Made by a program: the position numbers and the translations under genes. Source: Leptospira ognonensis (lineage in GTDB: Bacteria; Spirochaetota; Leptospiria; Leptospirales; Leptospiraceae). From it: a DNA stretch of 64,000 nt. The stretch covers positions 62,001 through 126,000 of the forward strand of contig NZ_RQGD01000014.1 in NCBI RefSeq assembly GCF_004770745.1, in the 5' to 3' direction. Below, piece by piece: positions 34,317 through 44,493 of this stretch. Every line of letters begins with the position of its first letter. The stretch's first letter is position 1. Under the pieces are notes generated by a model. That model ran no database searches. It saw only the letters and a list, made by a program, of their open reading frames with translations, and had not been told where the DNA came from.

Positions 34317-35161
34317 TGAATTTATTATATTTATTTTTTTGTGTTCTGATCAGCCTACCTCTTGCAAGTGCACCAAGAGAGCACCTATCATCAAAAAATA
34401 TTTATGTCGGTGATGCGTTTGATTATCAAATCGAATTTGAGAATACGCTCCCAAAATCATTAAGTTATCCAACTGATGAATTCTTTGAAGAGGGTGAAGA
34501 TTTACCACTATTCAAGGTCTTAAAGATTGAAAAAACAGAAAAGAATCTTAGATTAAAATTAAGATTCTATGCGGCTGGAGAATTTATATTGCCCATTTCA
34601 TGGGAAGAAAATGCAAAACTTAAAGATTCAGAGTTTAAAATCCTTATCCATACGAGACTTTCAGGTACGGAAACCGATCTCGAAGAAAATGAACCTCCTC
34701 TTTCTTTCAGTGGTCAATACATCCACCGCCTTATAATTGCCATTTTATTGTTTCTTTTACTTCTCTATTTCGTATACGCTATGTTTGTTTATTGGAAACA
34801 GCAAAACAGAATTGTGAACGCAGATTGGGAAAACATCCCAGAGCTAGAAATGCGAGTGAAAAAACTTTACCTGCTAGAAGAATTTCTAAAAAAGGATAGT
34901 ATGCCTTATAAAGATTTTTGTTATTTTTTCACGAGTTATTGCAAGGAAGAATACTCTTATCGACTCAAAACTAATTTATTACACAAAACAGACTCGGAAT
35001 TCTTGGCATACTTATACGATCATAGCGGGCTTGAAGAATCAGTTTTGCGAGAAATAAGAAATATCTTTAGGACGGTTAAATACTCTGACTTTGAGAAACA
35101 ACTAACGCAAAACGAAGCCCAAGTGCTATGGCTAGATTGGAAACAAAAACTTAAATTATAA
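34316..35161 (+). CDS. Membrane protein of the bat operon (DUF4381/BatD-like N-part)
   Basis: The GTG start overlaps the previous stop codon by one base. The 281-residue protein has a signal-like N-terminus (MNLLYLFFCVLISLPLASA), an exported beta-rich domain of about 110 residues, and one membrane helix (RLIIAILLFLLLLYFVYAMFVYW, about residues 143-166). Its cytoplasmic C-terminal domain is helical (LEFLKKDSMPYKDFCYFFTSYCKEEYSYRL). The position between DUF58 and batA is that of the DUF4381-type gene in other bat operons. Function is unknown; it may anchor the MoxR-VWA assembly. Confidence 0.72.
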   Translation: MNLLYLFFCVLISLPLASAPREHLSSKNIYVGDAFDYQIEFENTLPKSLSYPTDEFFEEGEDLPLFKVLKIEKTEKNLRLKLRFYAAGEFILPISWEENAKLKDSEFKILIHTRLSGTETDLEENEPPLSFSGQYIHRLIIAILLFLLLLYFVYAMFVYWKQQNRIVNADWENIPELEMRVKKLYLLEEFLKKDSMPYKDFCYFFTSYCKEEYSYRLKTNLLHKTDSEFLAYLYDHSGLEESVLREIRNIFRTVKYSDFEKQLTQNEAQVLWLDWKQKLKL

Positions 35162-35162
35162 T

Positions 35163-36119
35163 ATGGATTCATATCAGAGACCTTTTATTTTATTTTTGTA
35201 TTTGCCGCTGCTTGCTATGTATGCATATGCAATTTGGACAAATAATATTGACATCCGCCTGACAGGCAATTGGGATCGATTTGAAAAGAAAAAACCGATT
35301 CATTTTTACTCGATATCAAAAAGGTTTTTTCAATTTTTATCAGGTTCTTTGGTATATATCGGATTAGCATTTCTAATATATGCGGCAGCGGGACCGGGTC
35401 AAAAATTCAATTTTATCCCCGACGAAACAAAGGGTGTTGATATCGTAGTTGCCTTGGACATTTCAGGCTCGATGGTAAATAGCTATGATTTTCTGCCAAA
35501 TAACCGTTTAACGGTATCGAAGGCATTGTTAAAAGAATTCATTGCAAAAAGAAATGAAGATCGGCTAGGCCTTGTTCTATTTGCTGGTGCTGCCTATCTT
35601 CAATCCCCGCTCACCAGCGACAGAAATGCTTTGATAGAACTTATTGATGAAGCAAGTGATACGAGCATCGAGGAACAAGGAACAGCCATAGGCGATGCAT
35701 TGATGCTATCCACTTACAGATTAAAAAATTCAAAGGCAAAATCCAAGGTGATCATTCTATTGACAGATGGAGTTTCAAACACCGGAAGGATTGATCCACT
35801 CTCCGCATCCTTTGCTACGAAAACTTATAAAATCAAAGTATACTCCATCGGAATAGGGAAAGAACAGGGACAATATGAAATCAATTATGATTCGTTAAAA
35901 TCAATCTCCGAGGAGACAGGAGGTAAGTTTTATCGTGCAGAATCTCCTGATGACCTAAAGGAAGTTTTGCTAGAAATAGATAGCTTGGAAAAAGACCCAG
36001 TGCCACGAAAACCTATCCAACTTTCTCAAACCTTTTTTCCGAACTACTTAGTCTGGTTTTTTTTCTTTATGCTACTTGATAGTATTCTTAAAATCTACCC
36101 ACTTCGTGAGATGCTCTAA
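35163..36119 (+). CDS. batA: BatA, von Willebrand A membrane protein
   Basis: This 318-residue protein has an N-terminal membrane helix pair (residues 7-25 and about 55-78), then a VWA domain in the periplasm-facing part with a full metal site: DISGSMVNS (Asp99), T in LTSDRN and D in LLTDGVS. A C-terminal helix (NYLVWFFFFMLLDSILKIYPL) returns through the membrane. BatA is part of the Bat aerotolerance set described in Bacteroides and Leptospira. It starts one base after the previous stop and ends overlapping batB. Confidence 0.93.
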   Translation: MDSYQRPFILFLYLPLLAMYAYAIWTNNIDIRLTGNWDRFEKKKPIHFYSISKRFFQFLSGSLVYIGLAFLIYAAAGPGQKFNFIPDETKGVDIVVALDISGSMVNSYDFLPNNRLTVSKALLKEFIAKRNEDRLGLVLFAGAAYLQSPLTSDRNALIELIDEASDTSIEEQGTAIGDALMLSTYRLKNSKAKSKVIILLTDGVSNTGRIDPLSASFATKTYKIKVYSIGIGKEQGQYEINYDSLKSISEETGGKFYRAESPDDLKEVLLEIDSLEKDPVPRKPIQLSQTFFPNYLVWFFFFMLLDSILKIYPLREML

Positions 36120-37780
36120 TGGAACCAATAGATTCATATTATTATATTCTCTTTTATTTTTCGGTGTTTTTTGCGCTTCTCGCAATCGCATATAAATTCA
36201 TATTTCTTTTCAATGCACGTAAACTGACAAACCGCGAAAAAGGGCTTAAAAACAGATTTCCGATTCCAAATTTAATTATCTATACGATTGCTTCCGTCCT
36301 TTTAATCTCCTCTTTGGTTTTTGGCTACCTTGCCTTATTCCAGACGAAAGCAAATGAGGCAGAGTTATCAGAATCTCAAAATTCCGTGGATATTCTCTTT
36401 TTAGTAGATGTAAGCCTTTCCATGAATGCCACTGATGTTGCATCCTCCCGACTCAAGAGAGTCCAAGATATACTCATTCGCATTGCACCTGAATTGTCTG
36501 GAAATCGAGTCGGTTTACTTGTTTTCGCAGGAGGTGCCTTTTCCTTTTGTCCTATGACAAGTGACATATCAGCCTTCTCAGATTATGTAAATGCTCTGGG
36601 AGTTGATATGGTGGGTAGAAAAGGTACTGATCTTTCTAAATCGATAGGCAAGGCCAATGAGATTCTATCATCTGGAAAAGTATTAAAAAATCGTATCGCA
36701 GTGATCATTTCTGATGGGGAAGATCATGAAACACTTGTTTATCCCAAAATAGAGGCAGCCGTTCAAGTTTGGGGGATTGGAACACAGGAAGGTGGTACAA
36801 TCTATTTTGGTGACGAAAATTCAAAAAGCTCTGGCTTCGTGACAAAGAGTGGTGGATTAACAACAGATGAAAAATCAGAAGATGTTATCATATCTACAAT
36901 AGATGAAACTCGTTTGAAGACATTGGCAGAGGATAATTCCGGTGAATATTATAATATAAGTTACGAATCATTAGGTGCCTATCGATTGCTCGACAAAATA
37001 GCAGACATGAAAAAGAATCAAATCGTTCTCCTCCAAAAAATACGAAAGGAAGAAGGAGCGAGTGTTTTTTTAATCCTTTCTGTTCTCTTTCTTTTTTCTG
37101 AGCGATTTCTGCGCTTTTTCTATTTTGCCAAAAGAATACTCCTTTTGGTTTTCCTTTTATCTTTCGGTTATAGTAGTGATCTTTCTGCATGGGAACTTGA
37201 CCCAGGCGGGAATCGAGTGGAGGAGGGTGTCAAATTATTTGAAGAAAAAAAATTCCAAGAATCGGATGCAAAGTTTAAAGAAGCGGAACCATATTTTTCC
37301 GATGATTCTAGATTAAAATTCAATCAGGCTGACAGTGATTTTCAACTTGGAAAATATAAGGATGCCATTGAAAAAAATAATGCCGTCATTGAAGATCCCA
37401 AAATTGGGAAGGAAACAAAAGCCAAGGCACTCTACAACAACGGAAATGCATATTTTAAACTCAAAGATTTAAAGTCTGCTCAAAAGTTCTATGAGGAAAC
37501 TCTTTCCGTAAACCCCGATCATGAGGGCGCAAAAAAGAATTTAGAACTTTTGCATAAGAAACAAAACTCACCGAATCAAAAATCCTCAGAGAATCAATCC
37601 GACCAAACGAAAAAAAGAAACCTTTCTCCAAGCGAAAAGAAAGAAAACCCTCAACAATCTAAAAATAAGGAAACCGAGAAAGAGAATGCCGATCGTATGA
37701 TGGAAAATTTTTCTCCCGATTCTATACTTAGAAAAAAATCAAACGAGGGCGGGAACCGAGACAATGACAAATTCTGGTAA
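36119..37780 (+). CDS. batB: BatB-BatC fusion (VWA plus TPR)
   Basis: This 553-residue protein is a fusion. Residues 1-330 are BatB: two N-terminal helices (about 5-28, 55-78), a VWA domain with DVSLSMNATD (Asp97), T in MTSD and ISDGEDHET, and a third membrane helix. Residues about 365-480 are TPR repeats of BatC (EEGVKLFEEKKFQESDAKFKEAEP, KYKDAIEKNNAVIED, ALYNNGNAYFKLKDLKSAQKFYEE). The tail is a disordered Lys/Gln/Glu/Ser stretch. In many bacteria batB and batC are separate; the fusion is reported for Leptospira. It overlaps batD by 17 bases. Confidence 0.92.
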   Translation: MEPIDSYYYILFYFSVFFALLAIAYKFIFLFNARKLTNREKGLKNRFPIPNLIIYTIASVLLISSLVFGYLALFQTKANEAELSESQNSVDILFLVDVSLSMNATDVASSRLKRVQDILIRIAPELSGNRVGLLVFAGGAFSFCPMTSDISAFSDYVNALGVDMVGRKGTDLSKSIGKANEILSSGKVLKNRIAVIISDGEDHETLVYPKIEAAVQVWGIGTQEGGTIYFGDENSKSSGFVTKSGGLTTDEKSEDVIISTIDETRLKTLAEDNSGEYYNISYESLGAYRLLDKIADMKKNQIVLLQKIRKEEGASVFLILSVLFLFSERFLRFFYFAKRILLLVFLLSFGYSSDLSAWELDPGGNRVEEGVKLFEEKKFQESDAKFKEAEPYFSDDSRLKFNQADSDFQLGKYKDAIEKNNAVIEDPKIGKETKAKALYNNGNAYFKLKDLKSAQKFYEETLSVNPDHEGAKKNLELLHKKQNSPNQKSSENQSDQTKKRNLSPSEKKENPQQSKNKETEKENADRMMENFSPDSILRKKSNEGGNRDNDKFW

Positions 37781-39368
37781 GGCACTCTCATTCTATTTTT
37801 TATCTTTGTTCTTATTTACAAACTCGCTTTTGCCACATAACGTTGAGTTCATACTTAACGGAAACTCCTTACCAACTGGCGAAATTCTTATCTTAGATGT
37901 AATCTTAAGCGGAGAAGGAAATATAAAACCGATAGAACAAAGTTATGATAACAAAGATGTCCAAGTATATTATATTGGTGACTCCTTCGAAACTCAGATT
38001 ATAAATTTTAAAGTCACCAAACGACATATCCTTAAATACCAAATCTCAAGCAACAAAATGGGACGACATAAAATACCAACGATTAGGGTTTCTGTGGACA
38101 ATCAAATCATAGAGTCCTCAGAAATATTCATTGAGGTGACCCAGAAAACCAAATCGCAAAAGCTACAGCCTCCACCAAATATTTTTGATCAGTTCTTCGG
38201 AGATCCGAGTCAGTCCAATGAAGCATACTCCCAACCTGAGGTCGTCTTCCACACAAGCAAAAAGGTATGCTACTTGGGAGAACCTATTGTTGGTTATTAT
38301 GTACTATATTATAATGGTTTAAAACAACCTTTTCTTGAAAGAGATCCGAACCAATCGATATCCTTTCCATTCTTTTTATCTGAAACTTTAAGTCAAGTTA
38401 CAGTACAAATAGAGCCTATCGTCAATCATAACGGGTTAAGTAGGAACACACTTGTATATCTAAAGGAAATCTATGGCCTCACTCCGATGAAGGTGGGAAA
38501 TTACTCTGTTGGAGCAACAAATTTCATCGTTGGTGATAGTATGAGATTTGGAGGTACGAATGAGGTGATACCTGTCACGAAAGGATCAGTATCTGTTTTA
38601 CCGCTTCCGAGCGGAGCACCCGCAAATTTTAACGGTGCAATCGGCGAATATGACATTTCCCTTCATGCCAAAACAGCAGAAATTTATCTTGGAGAGACGC
38701 ACTATTTTTCCATCCGAGTGTTTGGATCTGGAGCAGGCATGGGTATCGAAGATCCCTTGGATTTAAAAAATGCAAAGGTAAAAGGAGAATTTTATCTATT
38801 AAGAAAAGAGAAGTCAAAAGTGTTTCGCAAACTCCCAGAAGGCGAATATGGATTTTACTCCGTTGTTGAATTTTTTTATAGCTTCCAATCTAAACTAGAG
38901 GGGAAACGAGAATTTCCTATGGGATCAATTGCCTATTTTTCACCAAAAAAGAATTCTTATCTCAAAAAAAACGCGTCCCCATTTGAAATTTTCATTCGAC
39001 CGAAAAGGGAGTATACCTCGTCAAATAAAATAGAAAAAACAAAAGAATGGAATGGAGTTTGGAAAATCGTACTATGGATTGCCACAGGTACGATTATATT
39101 TATAGCACTAATTTTTGGTGTTAAACTTTACGTTTATCAAAATCTTATCAAGGAAAGCATGGAACGATTGAGTGAAAAGGTCGGATCCAAAAAAGGAGAT
39201 ATCTTAAAAGATTATCTCTTGAGACATGGGATACATGAGGCAGATGCTTCAACTGTCGCAGAATTGTCCATGGCGTTTCAAAATGAAAGTTGGGTTAAAA
39301 TATTCAATTATTGTAGCAAAAAAGACAGGCAAACGCTTGTCAGTATATCTAAAAATTTACTTAACTAA
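37764..39368 (+). CDS. batD: BatD, periplasmic beta-rich protein with one TM
   Basis: This 534-residue protein starts with a signal peptide ([24 protein letters not shown]), continues with about 400 residues of beta-rich periplasmic domains (two or three Ig-like folds typical of BatD, such as [22 protein letters not shown]), and has a membrane helix near residue 430-450 ([26 protein letters not shown]). A short helical cytoplasmic domain ends it. BatD works with the BatA/BatB VWA proteins. It is part of a continuous operon, with eleven bases to htpG. Confidence 0.9.
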   Translation: MTNSGKALSFYFLSLFLFTNSLLPHNVEFILNGNSLPTGEILILDVILSGEGNIKPIEQSYDNKDVQVYYIGDSFETQIINFKVTKRHILKYQISSNKMGRHKIPTIRVSVDNQIIESSEIFIEVTQKTKSQKLQPPPNIFDQFFGDPSQSNEAYSQPEVVFHTSKKVCYLGEPIVGYYVLYYNGLKQPFLERDPNQSISFPFFLSETLSQVTVQIEPIVNHNGLSRNTLVYLKEIYGLTPMKVGNYSVGATNFIVGDSMRFGGTNEVIPVTKGSVSVLPLPSGAPANFNGAIGEYDISLHAKTAEIYLGETHYFSIRVFGSGAGMGIEDPLDLKNAKVKGEFYLLRKEKSKVFRKLPEGEYGFYSVVEFFYSFQSKLEGKREFPMGSIAYFSPKKNSYLKKNASPFEIFIRPKREYTSSNKIEKTKEWNGVWKIVLWIATGTIIFIALIFGVKLYVYQNLIKESMERLSEKVGSKKGDILKDYLLRHGIHEADASTVAELSMAFQNESWVKIFNYCSKKDRQTLVSISKNLLN

Positions 39369-39379
39369 AGGAGAAAATT

Positions 39380-41215
39380 ATGACAACACAAGAAAAAGGT
39401 AAGATCAGCGTAGAAACGGAAAATATATTCCCCATCATCAAAAAATGGCTGTATTCAGAAAAAGATATTTTCATCCGAGAACTCGTTTCAAATGCCTGTG
39501 ATGCGGTAAGCAAATTAAAAAAAGTTTCGCTTTCGGAAGAGTTTGAAGGCGGCACGGACTACCGAATTGATTTAAGCTTTGATAAAGATAAAAGAATTTT
39601 AGTCTTCGAGGACAATGGGATTGGAATGACTTCGGAAGAAGTTAAAAAATATATCAATCAAATTGCATTCTCGGGTGCTACAGATTTTGCAAAACATTAC
39701 CAAAACAATGAAAACAAAGCCGAGATCATTGGCCATTTCGGGCTTGGTTTCTATTCATGTTTTATGGTTTCTCAAAGAGTAACTATTGAAACAAAGTCTT
39801 ATAAAAAAGGAGAGAAAGCAGTATTATGGGAAAGTGAATCCGGAACTGATTTTTCAATTTCAAGTATCGAAAAAGATACGCGAGGAACTAAAATTTCACT
39901 CTATCTTGATTCAGAGTCCGGCGAATACCTCGACAAATGGAAGTTAAAGGATCTCATAAAGAAGTATTGTGACTTTTTACCCGTTCCTATTTTTGTGGAT
40001 ACCGAAAAAGCAAACCGCGAGAAACCCCTTTGGTCTGAGGAGCCTTCAAAGATCAAACCGGAAGAGTATAAGGATTTTTATTCTTATCTTTTCCCGTTTT
40101 CTGGAGAATCCTTATTTCACATCCACCTAAATGTTGATTTCCCATTCCGACTCCAAGGCATACTTTATTTTCCAAAACTTACTCATGAACTTGAAGCATC
40201 AAAGAATGGAATCAAACTTTTCTGTAATCATGTCTTCGTAAGTGACAATGCAAATGAACTGATACCGCAGTTTCTAACGATACTCAAAGGAACCATCGAC
40301 ATTCCAGACCTTCCTCTGAATGTTTCAAGGTCTTATCTACAAAATGATCCTCTGGTGAAAAAAATATCCGGACATATCATCAAAAAGGTAGGGGACAGGT
40401 TGATTGAGGATTTCAAAAAGAATAGAGAAGAATTTCAAAAGAATTGGAGTGATATTTCAATCTTTGTCAAATATGGGATGCTGACTGATGAGAAATTCTT
40501 TGATGCAGTAAAGGATGCATTGATTTTCAAAAATTCAGAAGCTGGTTTTTATACTTTAAATGAATATGTTGAAAAAAATAAAGAGAAAAACAATAGTAAA
40601 GTATATTATGCCAATGAGACAGAGATGAGTTCCGTTTACATGAACTTACTCAAATCCCAAGGCCTAGAAGCGATACTTGTTGATTCGAAAATCGATTCCC
40701 ATTTGATACAGCATCTGGAAATGAAAAATCCTGATCTGAAATTTCAACGTGTGGATGCCGAGCTTGCGGATCAAATCGTGGATAAAGAAGCAAGCCCAGG
40801 AGTAGTAGATGCGAACAACCAAACCGAAACGGATAGGCTTTTAGCATTTTTTAAAACCACTGTTCACAGAGAAGGAATTGAAATTAAGGCGGAGGCTTTA
40901 AAATCTCCAGATGTACCTGCTGTCATATTGATGCCCGAATTTATGAGAAGGATGAGCGAGATGAACTCGATGATGAACAAGGATGATTCAATGAATCTCT
41001 TAAAAAATCACACTCTCCTCATTAACAGCAATTCGCAATTAGTAAAGTCCGCCTTACGCGAGTTTGAAGGTGTCAATTCCGAGAAAGGAAAGAAACTAGC
41101 CCAATTGATATATGACCTGGCATTAATCCAAGCAAAAGCCATGAACGAGCATGACATTGCAGAGTATACCAAAAGGACTACTTCCTTTCTAGAGGAAATT
41201 CTTTCTAAAAACTAG
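39380..41215 (+). CDS. htpG: HtpG, Hsp90 chaperone
   Basis: This 611-residue protein has all Hsp90 N-domain ATP motifs: [26 protein letters not shown] and [13 protein letters not shown], followed by the middle domain Arg segment ([13 protein letters not shown]) and a C-terminal dimerisation part. The length is normal for bacterial HtpG. AAAGGAG lies eight bases before the ATG. It closes the bat operon, which links a stress chaperone with the MoxR/VWA machinery. A 14-bp inverted repeat follows it. Confidence 0.97.
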   Translation: MTTQEKGKISVETENIFPIIKKWLYSEKDIFIRELVSNACDAVSKLKKVSLSEEFEGGTDYRIDLSFDKDKRILVFEDNGIGMTSEEVKKYINQIAFSGATDFAKHYQNNENKAEIIGHFGLGFYSCFMVSQRVTIETKSYKKGEKAVLWESESGTDFSISSIEKDTRGTKISLYLDSESGEYLDKWKLKDLIKKYCDFLPVPIFVDTEKANREKPLWSEEPSKIKPEEYKDFYSYLFPFSGESLFHIHLNVDFPFRLQGILYFPKLTHELEASKNGIKLFCNHVFVSDNANELIPQFLTILKGTIDIPDLPLNVSRSYLQNDPLVKKISGHIIKKVGDRLIEDFKKNREEFQKNWSDISIFVKYGMLTDEKFFDAVKDALIFKNSEAGFYTLNEYVEKNKEKNNSKVYYANETEMSSVYMNLLKSQGLEAILVDSKIDSHLIQHLEMKNPDLKFQRVDAELADQIVDKEASPGVVDANNQTETDRLLAFFKTTVHREGIEIKAEALKSPDVPAVILMPEFMRRMSEMNSMMNKDDSMNLLKNHTLLINSNSQLVKSALREFEGVNSEKGKKLAQLIYDLALIQAKAMNEHDIAEYTKRTTSFLEEILSKN

Positions 41216-41235
41216 TTTCCAACTTTCTATTAAGA

Positions 41236-41272
41236 TTTGGCAACGATTGAGTAATTTGCAATCGTTGCCAAA
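41236..41272. terminator. Perfect 14-bp inverted repeat between htpG and kinase
   Basis: TTTGGCAACGATTG and CAATCGTTGCCAAA are separated by nine bases (AGTAATTTG). It lies 20 bases after the htpG stop and ten before the kinase GTG. There is no T-run, so it may be a weak terminator, an mRNA hairpin in front of the ribosome site, or a protein-binding operator. Confidence 0.5.
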
Positions 41273-41281
41273 GAGAAAGTT

Positions 41282-43606
41282 GTGATCAATATTTGCATTA
41301 CCAGCCGTCTATCCTGTCTACCCATCGTCATCGCCCACAAGAAGGGTTACTTTGAGGAATTCGACACTGATGTTACCCTCCATGTCATCACTCATCATAA
41401 AGCCATTTTAGCACTTCTAGAGGCGGGTCGCATTGAAGCGGGAGAAATCCCTAGCATTGCTTATCTTCAGGAATCCTTTCTTAAAAAATCGAAACTAAAG
41501 CGAGTCTACAAAGGTTTGATGCTCTATCGATCACCTATGTCATTTTATTCCAGGTTTCGCTTTCGCCAGGAAGATATCTCACGTAACAAAGGTTATTTTA
41601 TACCCGTTCCCCATTATAACTCGGTTGAACGGTTACTTGCAGAAAAATTTCTTGAAGAGTATGCTCCAAAAACACCTATTAAAGTTCGATTTATGGATAC
41701 CCCGAGTTTTTTGGAAGAGAAGGAGTTTCTAAAACCTTCTTGCTTAGGAATAGCTTCAGATCAACTTCTCAGTCCATTTCTGAAAAATTATCACGATTTT
41801 AAAGACGATGTCAATTTACCTTTGATAAACACAGAAGAGTTTTTACCATCCACCTTGCTTGCGTTTAGTGGAGAATGCATCCAAAAAATGGGGAGAGATG
41901 CTTCGGGTGTTTTGCTTGCAGTAAAGAAAGCTATCGACTTTATTAATGAAAGCTCACTCAATGCAAATTCGAAAGGTTGGGACGATCTGAATCTTAGCCA
42001 ATATTTCCCTCATTTAAGAACCGCTGACTTAAAGAATCTAATTTTTTCAAATCCTCTCATTAAACGAGGAGTCTATTCTTATGACGGAAATTCCGATAAT
42101 CTTGCGCCACTTTTAAAAGATTCTTATTTCCGCGTAATTCGAAGAGTGTTAGATGCAGATGCTATAAGACCATTGCTTGATTTTTCAGAAATTCTCGAGT
42201 CACTTGAGCCTAAAAAACTTTTCGATGTCAGAAAGCTCTCAAGCTTTCAAGAAGGGGGTGCCAAACAACAACATACACCATCTCTTATCAATTATCGAAA
42301 ACTAAATGCAGTACGTCATTTGATCGTTGATTTAAATTCAGTAGCTCTCGATATCCTTCAAGGCAAATTTCAATCTCGACTAAATACAGACGAGACTCTT
42401 CTTCTAGACAATCGAGTTAAGGTTTTAGTAAACGCAATGATAGACTCATTTAATGCCACGCTTGAATTGCAAAGAGAGGAAATTGCTGAATTAGAGAATT
42501 TAATTTCCATCCTTGAGATCAAACTAGATAGATCGGCAGTCGATTTACAATATTCCGAAGAGAAATATAGATACTTATTTGAATTTTCTCGTGAGGCGAT
42601 TGCTCTCGTAGATGCAGATACCGGCAATATTTTAGAAGGCAACCACCAATTTAGGAACTTAACAGGTTATACTCGCGGTGATCTCACCAAACTTACCATA
42701 GAAGACATCATCATCAGCGAACAAATTGCACCGCAATTAAAATTTGGCACCGATCTATCTCAAGATACTATGCTCTCCCTTCCAGATATTGATATTCTTT
42801 TAAAAGATGGATCTACCATTGGCGTAGATTTAAGTTTTGCTTCGATCCTACTTTCTCCGAAAAAAAGATATCAAGTCCAATTTCGACCAAATCTGGATCG
42901 TAAAGAGCAAGAACGACTGCAACATGAATTTATTTCAAACGTAAGTCATGAGCTGAGAAGTCCGATGACCAACATTCGTGGTTATCTTGAATTTTTTAAA
43001 ACGGATACAGCACTGCCGTACACGACAGAACATAAAAATATGCTCGAGGTAATCGATAAAAATGCAAAGCGCTTGAGTTTTTTAATTGAGAACATGTTAA
43101 AACTCACCACTTCAAGAGAAAAAGACGAGAAAGACGATGTCGTCGAAATTTTTGATCCTGTTCCCGTCATTGAGGATGTCATACATATGAATTCACATTT
43201 GGCAAAGGGGAAAAGCATTGAATGGGAGTTATCTCTCAAGAAGGGTTTGTTCATAAGAGGCATTCGTTTTGAATTTTCTCAAATTGTAACGAATTTATAT
43301 GTCAATGCTTTAAAGTATACGCTGAAAGGAAAGGTTTCGATAATCTTAAGCGAAAATGCCAATCACATTGATTTAACAGTTAAAGACACTGGTATTGGGA
43401 TTGATCCGAATTTTAAAAATCAAATCTTCGACCGTTTCTTTCGAATACCATCAGCAGATAACAAAAGGATAGGTGGCACAGGCCTCGGTCTTTCCATTGT
43501 TAAATCCCTTGTGGAAAAAATGGGAGGAGAAATTTTCGTCGAAAGTAAATTAGGGGAGGGGAGTACATTTCGAGTTGTCATACCAAAAGTCGTTACTTCT
43601 TCTTAG
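41282..43606 (+). CDS. Soluble histidine kinase with substrate-binding-like sensor domain
   Basis: This 774-residue protein starts at GTG after GAGAAAG. Residues 1 to about 270 resemble the periplasmic-binding proteins of the NrtA/SsuA/Thi5 or Mqn type (ICITSRLSCLPIVIAHKKGYFEEF, LALLEAGRIEAGEIP), but no signal peptide or membrane helix precedes them, so the domain is cytoplasmic. A PAS domain follows at about 421-540 (FEFSREAIALVDADTGNILEGN), then DHp with phosphoacceptor His556 in FISNVSHELRSP and a HATPase (NLYVNALKYT, DTGIGID, GTGLGLSIVKSLVEKMGG). It likely binds a small metabolite and phosphorylates an unlinked regulator. Confidence 0.9.
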   Translation: MINICITSRLSCLPIVIAHKKGYFEEFDTDVTLHVITHHKAILALLEAGRIEAGEIPSIAYLQESFLKKSKLKRVYKGLMLYRSPMSFYSRFRFRQEDISRNKGYFIPVPHYNSVERLLAEKFLEEYAPKTPIKVRFMDTPSFLEEKEFLKPSCLGIASDQLLSPFLKNYHDFKDDVNLPLINTEEFLPSTLLAFSGECIQKMGRDASGVLLAVKKAIDFINESSLNANSKGWDDLNLSQYFPHLRTADLKNLIFSNPLIKRGVYSYDGNSDNLAPLLKDSYFRVIRRVLDADAIRPLLDFSEILESLEPKKLFDVRKLSSFQEGGAKQQHTPSLINYRKLNAVRHLIVDLNSVALDILQGKFQSRLNTDETLLLDNRVKVLVNAMIDSFNATLELQREEIAELENLISILEIKLDRSAVDLQYSEEKYRYLFEFSREAIALVDADTGNILEGNHQFRNLTGYTRGDLTKLTIEDIIISEQIAPQLKFGTDLSQDTMLSLPDIDILLKDGSTIGVDLSFASILLSPKKRYQVQFRPNLDRKEQERLQHEFISNVSHELRSPMTNIRGYLEFFKTDTALPYTTEHKNMLEVIDKNAKRLSFLIENMLKLTTSREKDEKDDVVEIFDPVPVIEDVIHMNSHLAKGKSIEWELSLKKGLFIRGIRFEFSQIVTNLYVNALKYTLKGKVSIILSENANHIDLTVKDTGIGIDPNFKNQIFDRFFRIPSADNKRIGGTGLGLSIVKSLVEKMGGEIFVESKLGEGSTFRVVIPKVVTSS

Positions 43607-44405
43607 AAACCTTCTTTGATTTTTTCTTTGGTATCGATTTCTTAGGTTTTGTCTTCTTTACAGCTTTAGAAACTTTTTCTATTTTCTCTTTGATCAAATG
43701 TAAATCTGGCAATTTTTTTGGATCCAGATGCATTGTTGATATTAATTGTGAGAGCTCTAACATTTCACGCGTGCCAAGTAAATTCAAAAGTTCTAATGCC
43801 ATTGTGATGCCGAGTTTCGCAAAGATTGAGAGTGTATTTTCAACACCGAAAAATTTTACAATGATAGGCAGTTCTTCAATGCCTCTCGTCTTAATCCATT
43901 TTTTACAATCATTAACTGACATCACGCTAACCAATGCAAGTAGTGAAGGGACATCTGTTTCCTTTACTAACCAGAGAAAATCTTCCATTGGAATTTCTTT
44001 CAGCAATGAAATTGATTTAGCGATACCAAGTGTTTTTAAAATTTCAATACTTGTTTCTCTTCCCAGGGTTTGCGCGAGCAAACTAACATCTGCAGGCGGA
44101 ATGCTACGCGAAATGAGCGCTAAATCACTCATCGGCAAGGAATGTATAAAGTAGACTAAATCCTCATCGGAGTTTTCCCTGATCATCTCCACCAGTACAC
44201 GCTCTGGAATCTGATTTACGAGCTCAACGACCGTATTTTCACTCAACTTTTGCGTCAGGACTATGAGTCGTTCCTTGGGAACCTTGCCCGTAAGAGATAA
44301 TAGTTTTTCATAGCCTAGGTTTTTCAAAATCTGAAACGATTTTTTCGGACCAAGCTTTTCTAAATACTGGTAAACGCTTTGAATAGTTACTAGAACTTCT
44401 TTCAT
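43593..44405 (-). CDS. Helical-repeat protein with Lys-rich tail
   Basis: I recognise no exact family. The 270-residue protein is built from about nine helix-pair repeats with hydrophobic Leu/Ile/Val patterns (such as LGYEKLLSLTGKVPKERLIVLTQ and SMSDLALISRSIPPADVSLLAQTLG), similar to the N-domain of MgtE. The last 40 residues form a histone-H1-like Lys/Pro/Ser tail (KPKKSIPKKKSKK) that suggests binding to DNA, RNA or another acidic polymer. It overlaps the kinase gene by 14 bases convergently. It may be a cytoplasmic or nucleoid-associated scaffold. Confidence 0.65.
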   Translation of the reverse strand: MKEVLVTIQSVYQYLEKLGPKKSFQILKNLGYEKLLSLTGKVPKERLIVLTQKLSENTVVELVNQIPERVLVEMIRENSDEDLVYFIHSLPMSDLALISRSIPPADVSLLAQTLGRETSIEILKTLGIAKSISLLKEIPMEDFLWLVKETDVPSLLALVSVMSVNDCKKWIKTRGIEELPIIVKFFGVENTLSIFAKLGITMALELLNLLGTREMLELSQLISTMHLDPKKLPDLHLIKEKIEKVSKAVKKTKPKKSIPKKKSKKVSKKK

Positions 44406-44493
44406 TTTGGGAAACTGAACACAAGTTTAAGGAAAGGGATGGAACATCCAGAGAAATTCCTTGCATCCTCCTGAATTTTTTTAAAATTGAGGT

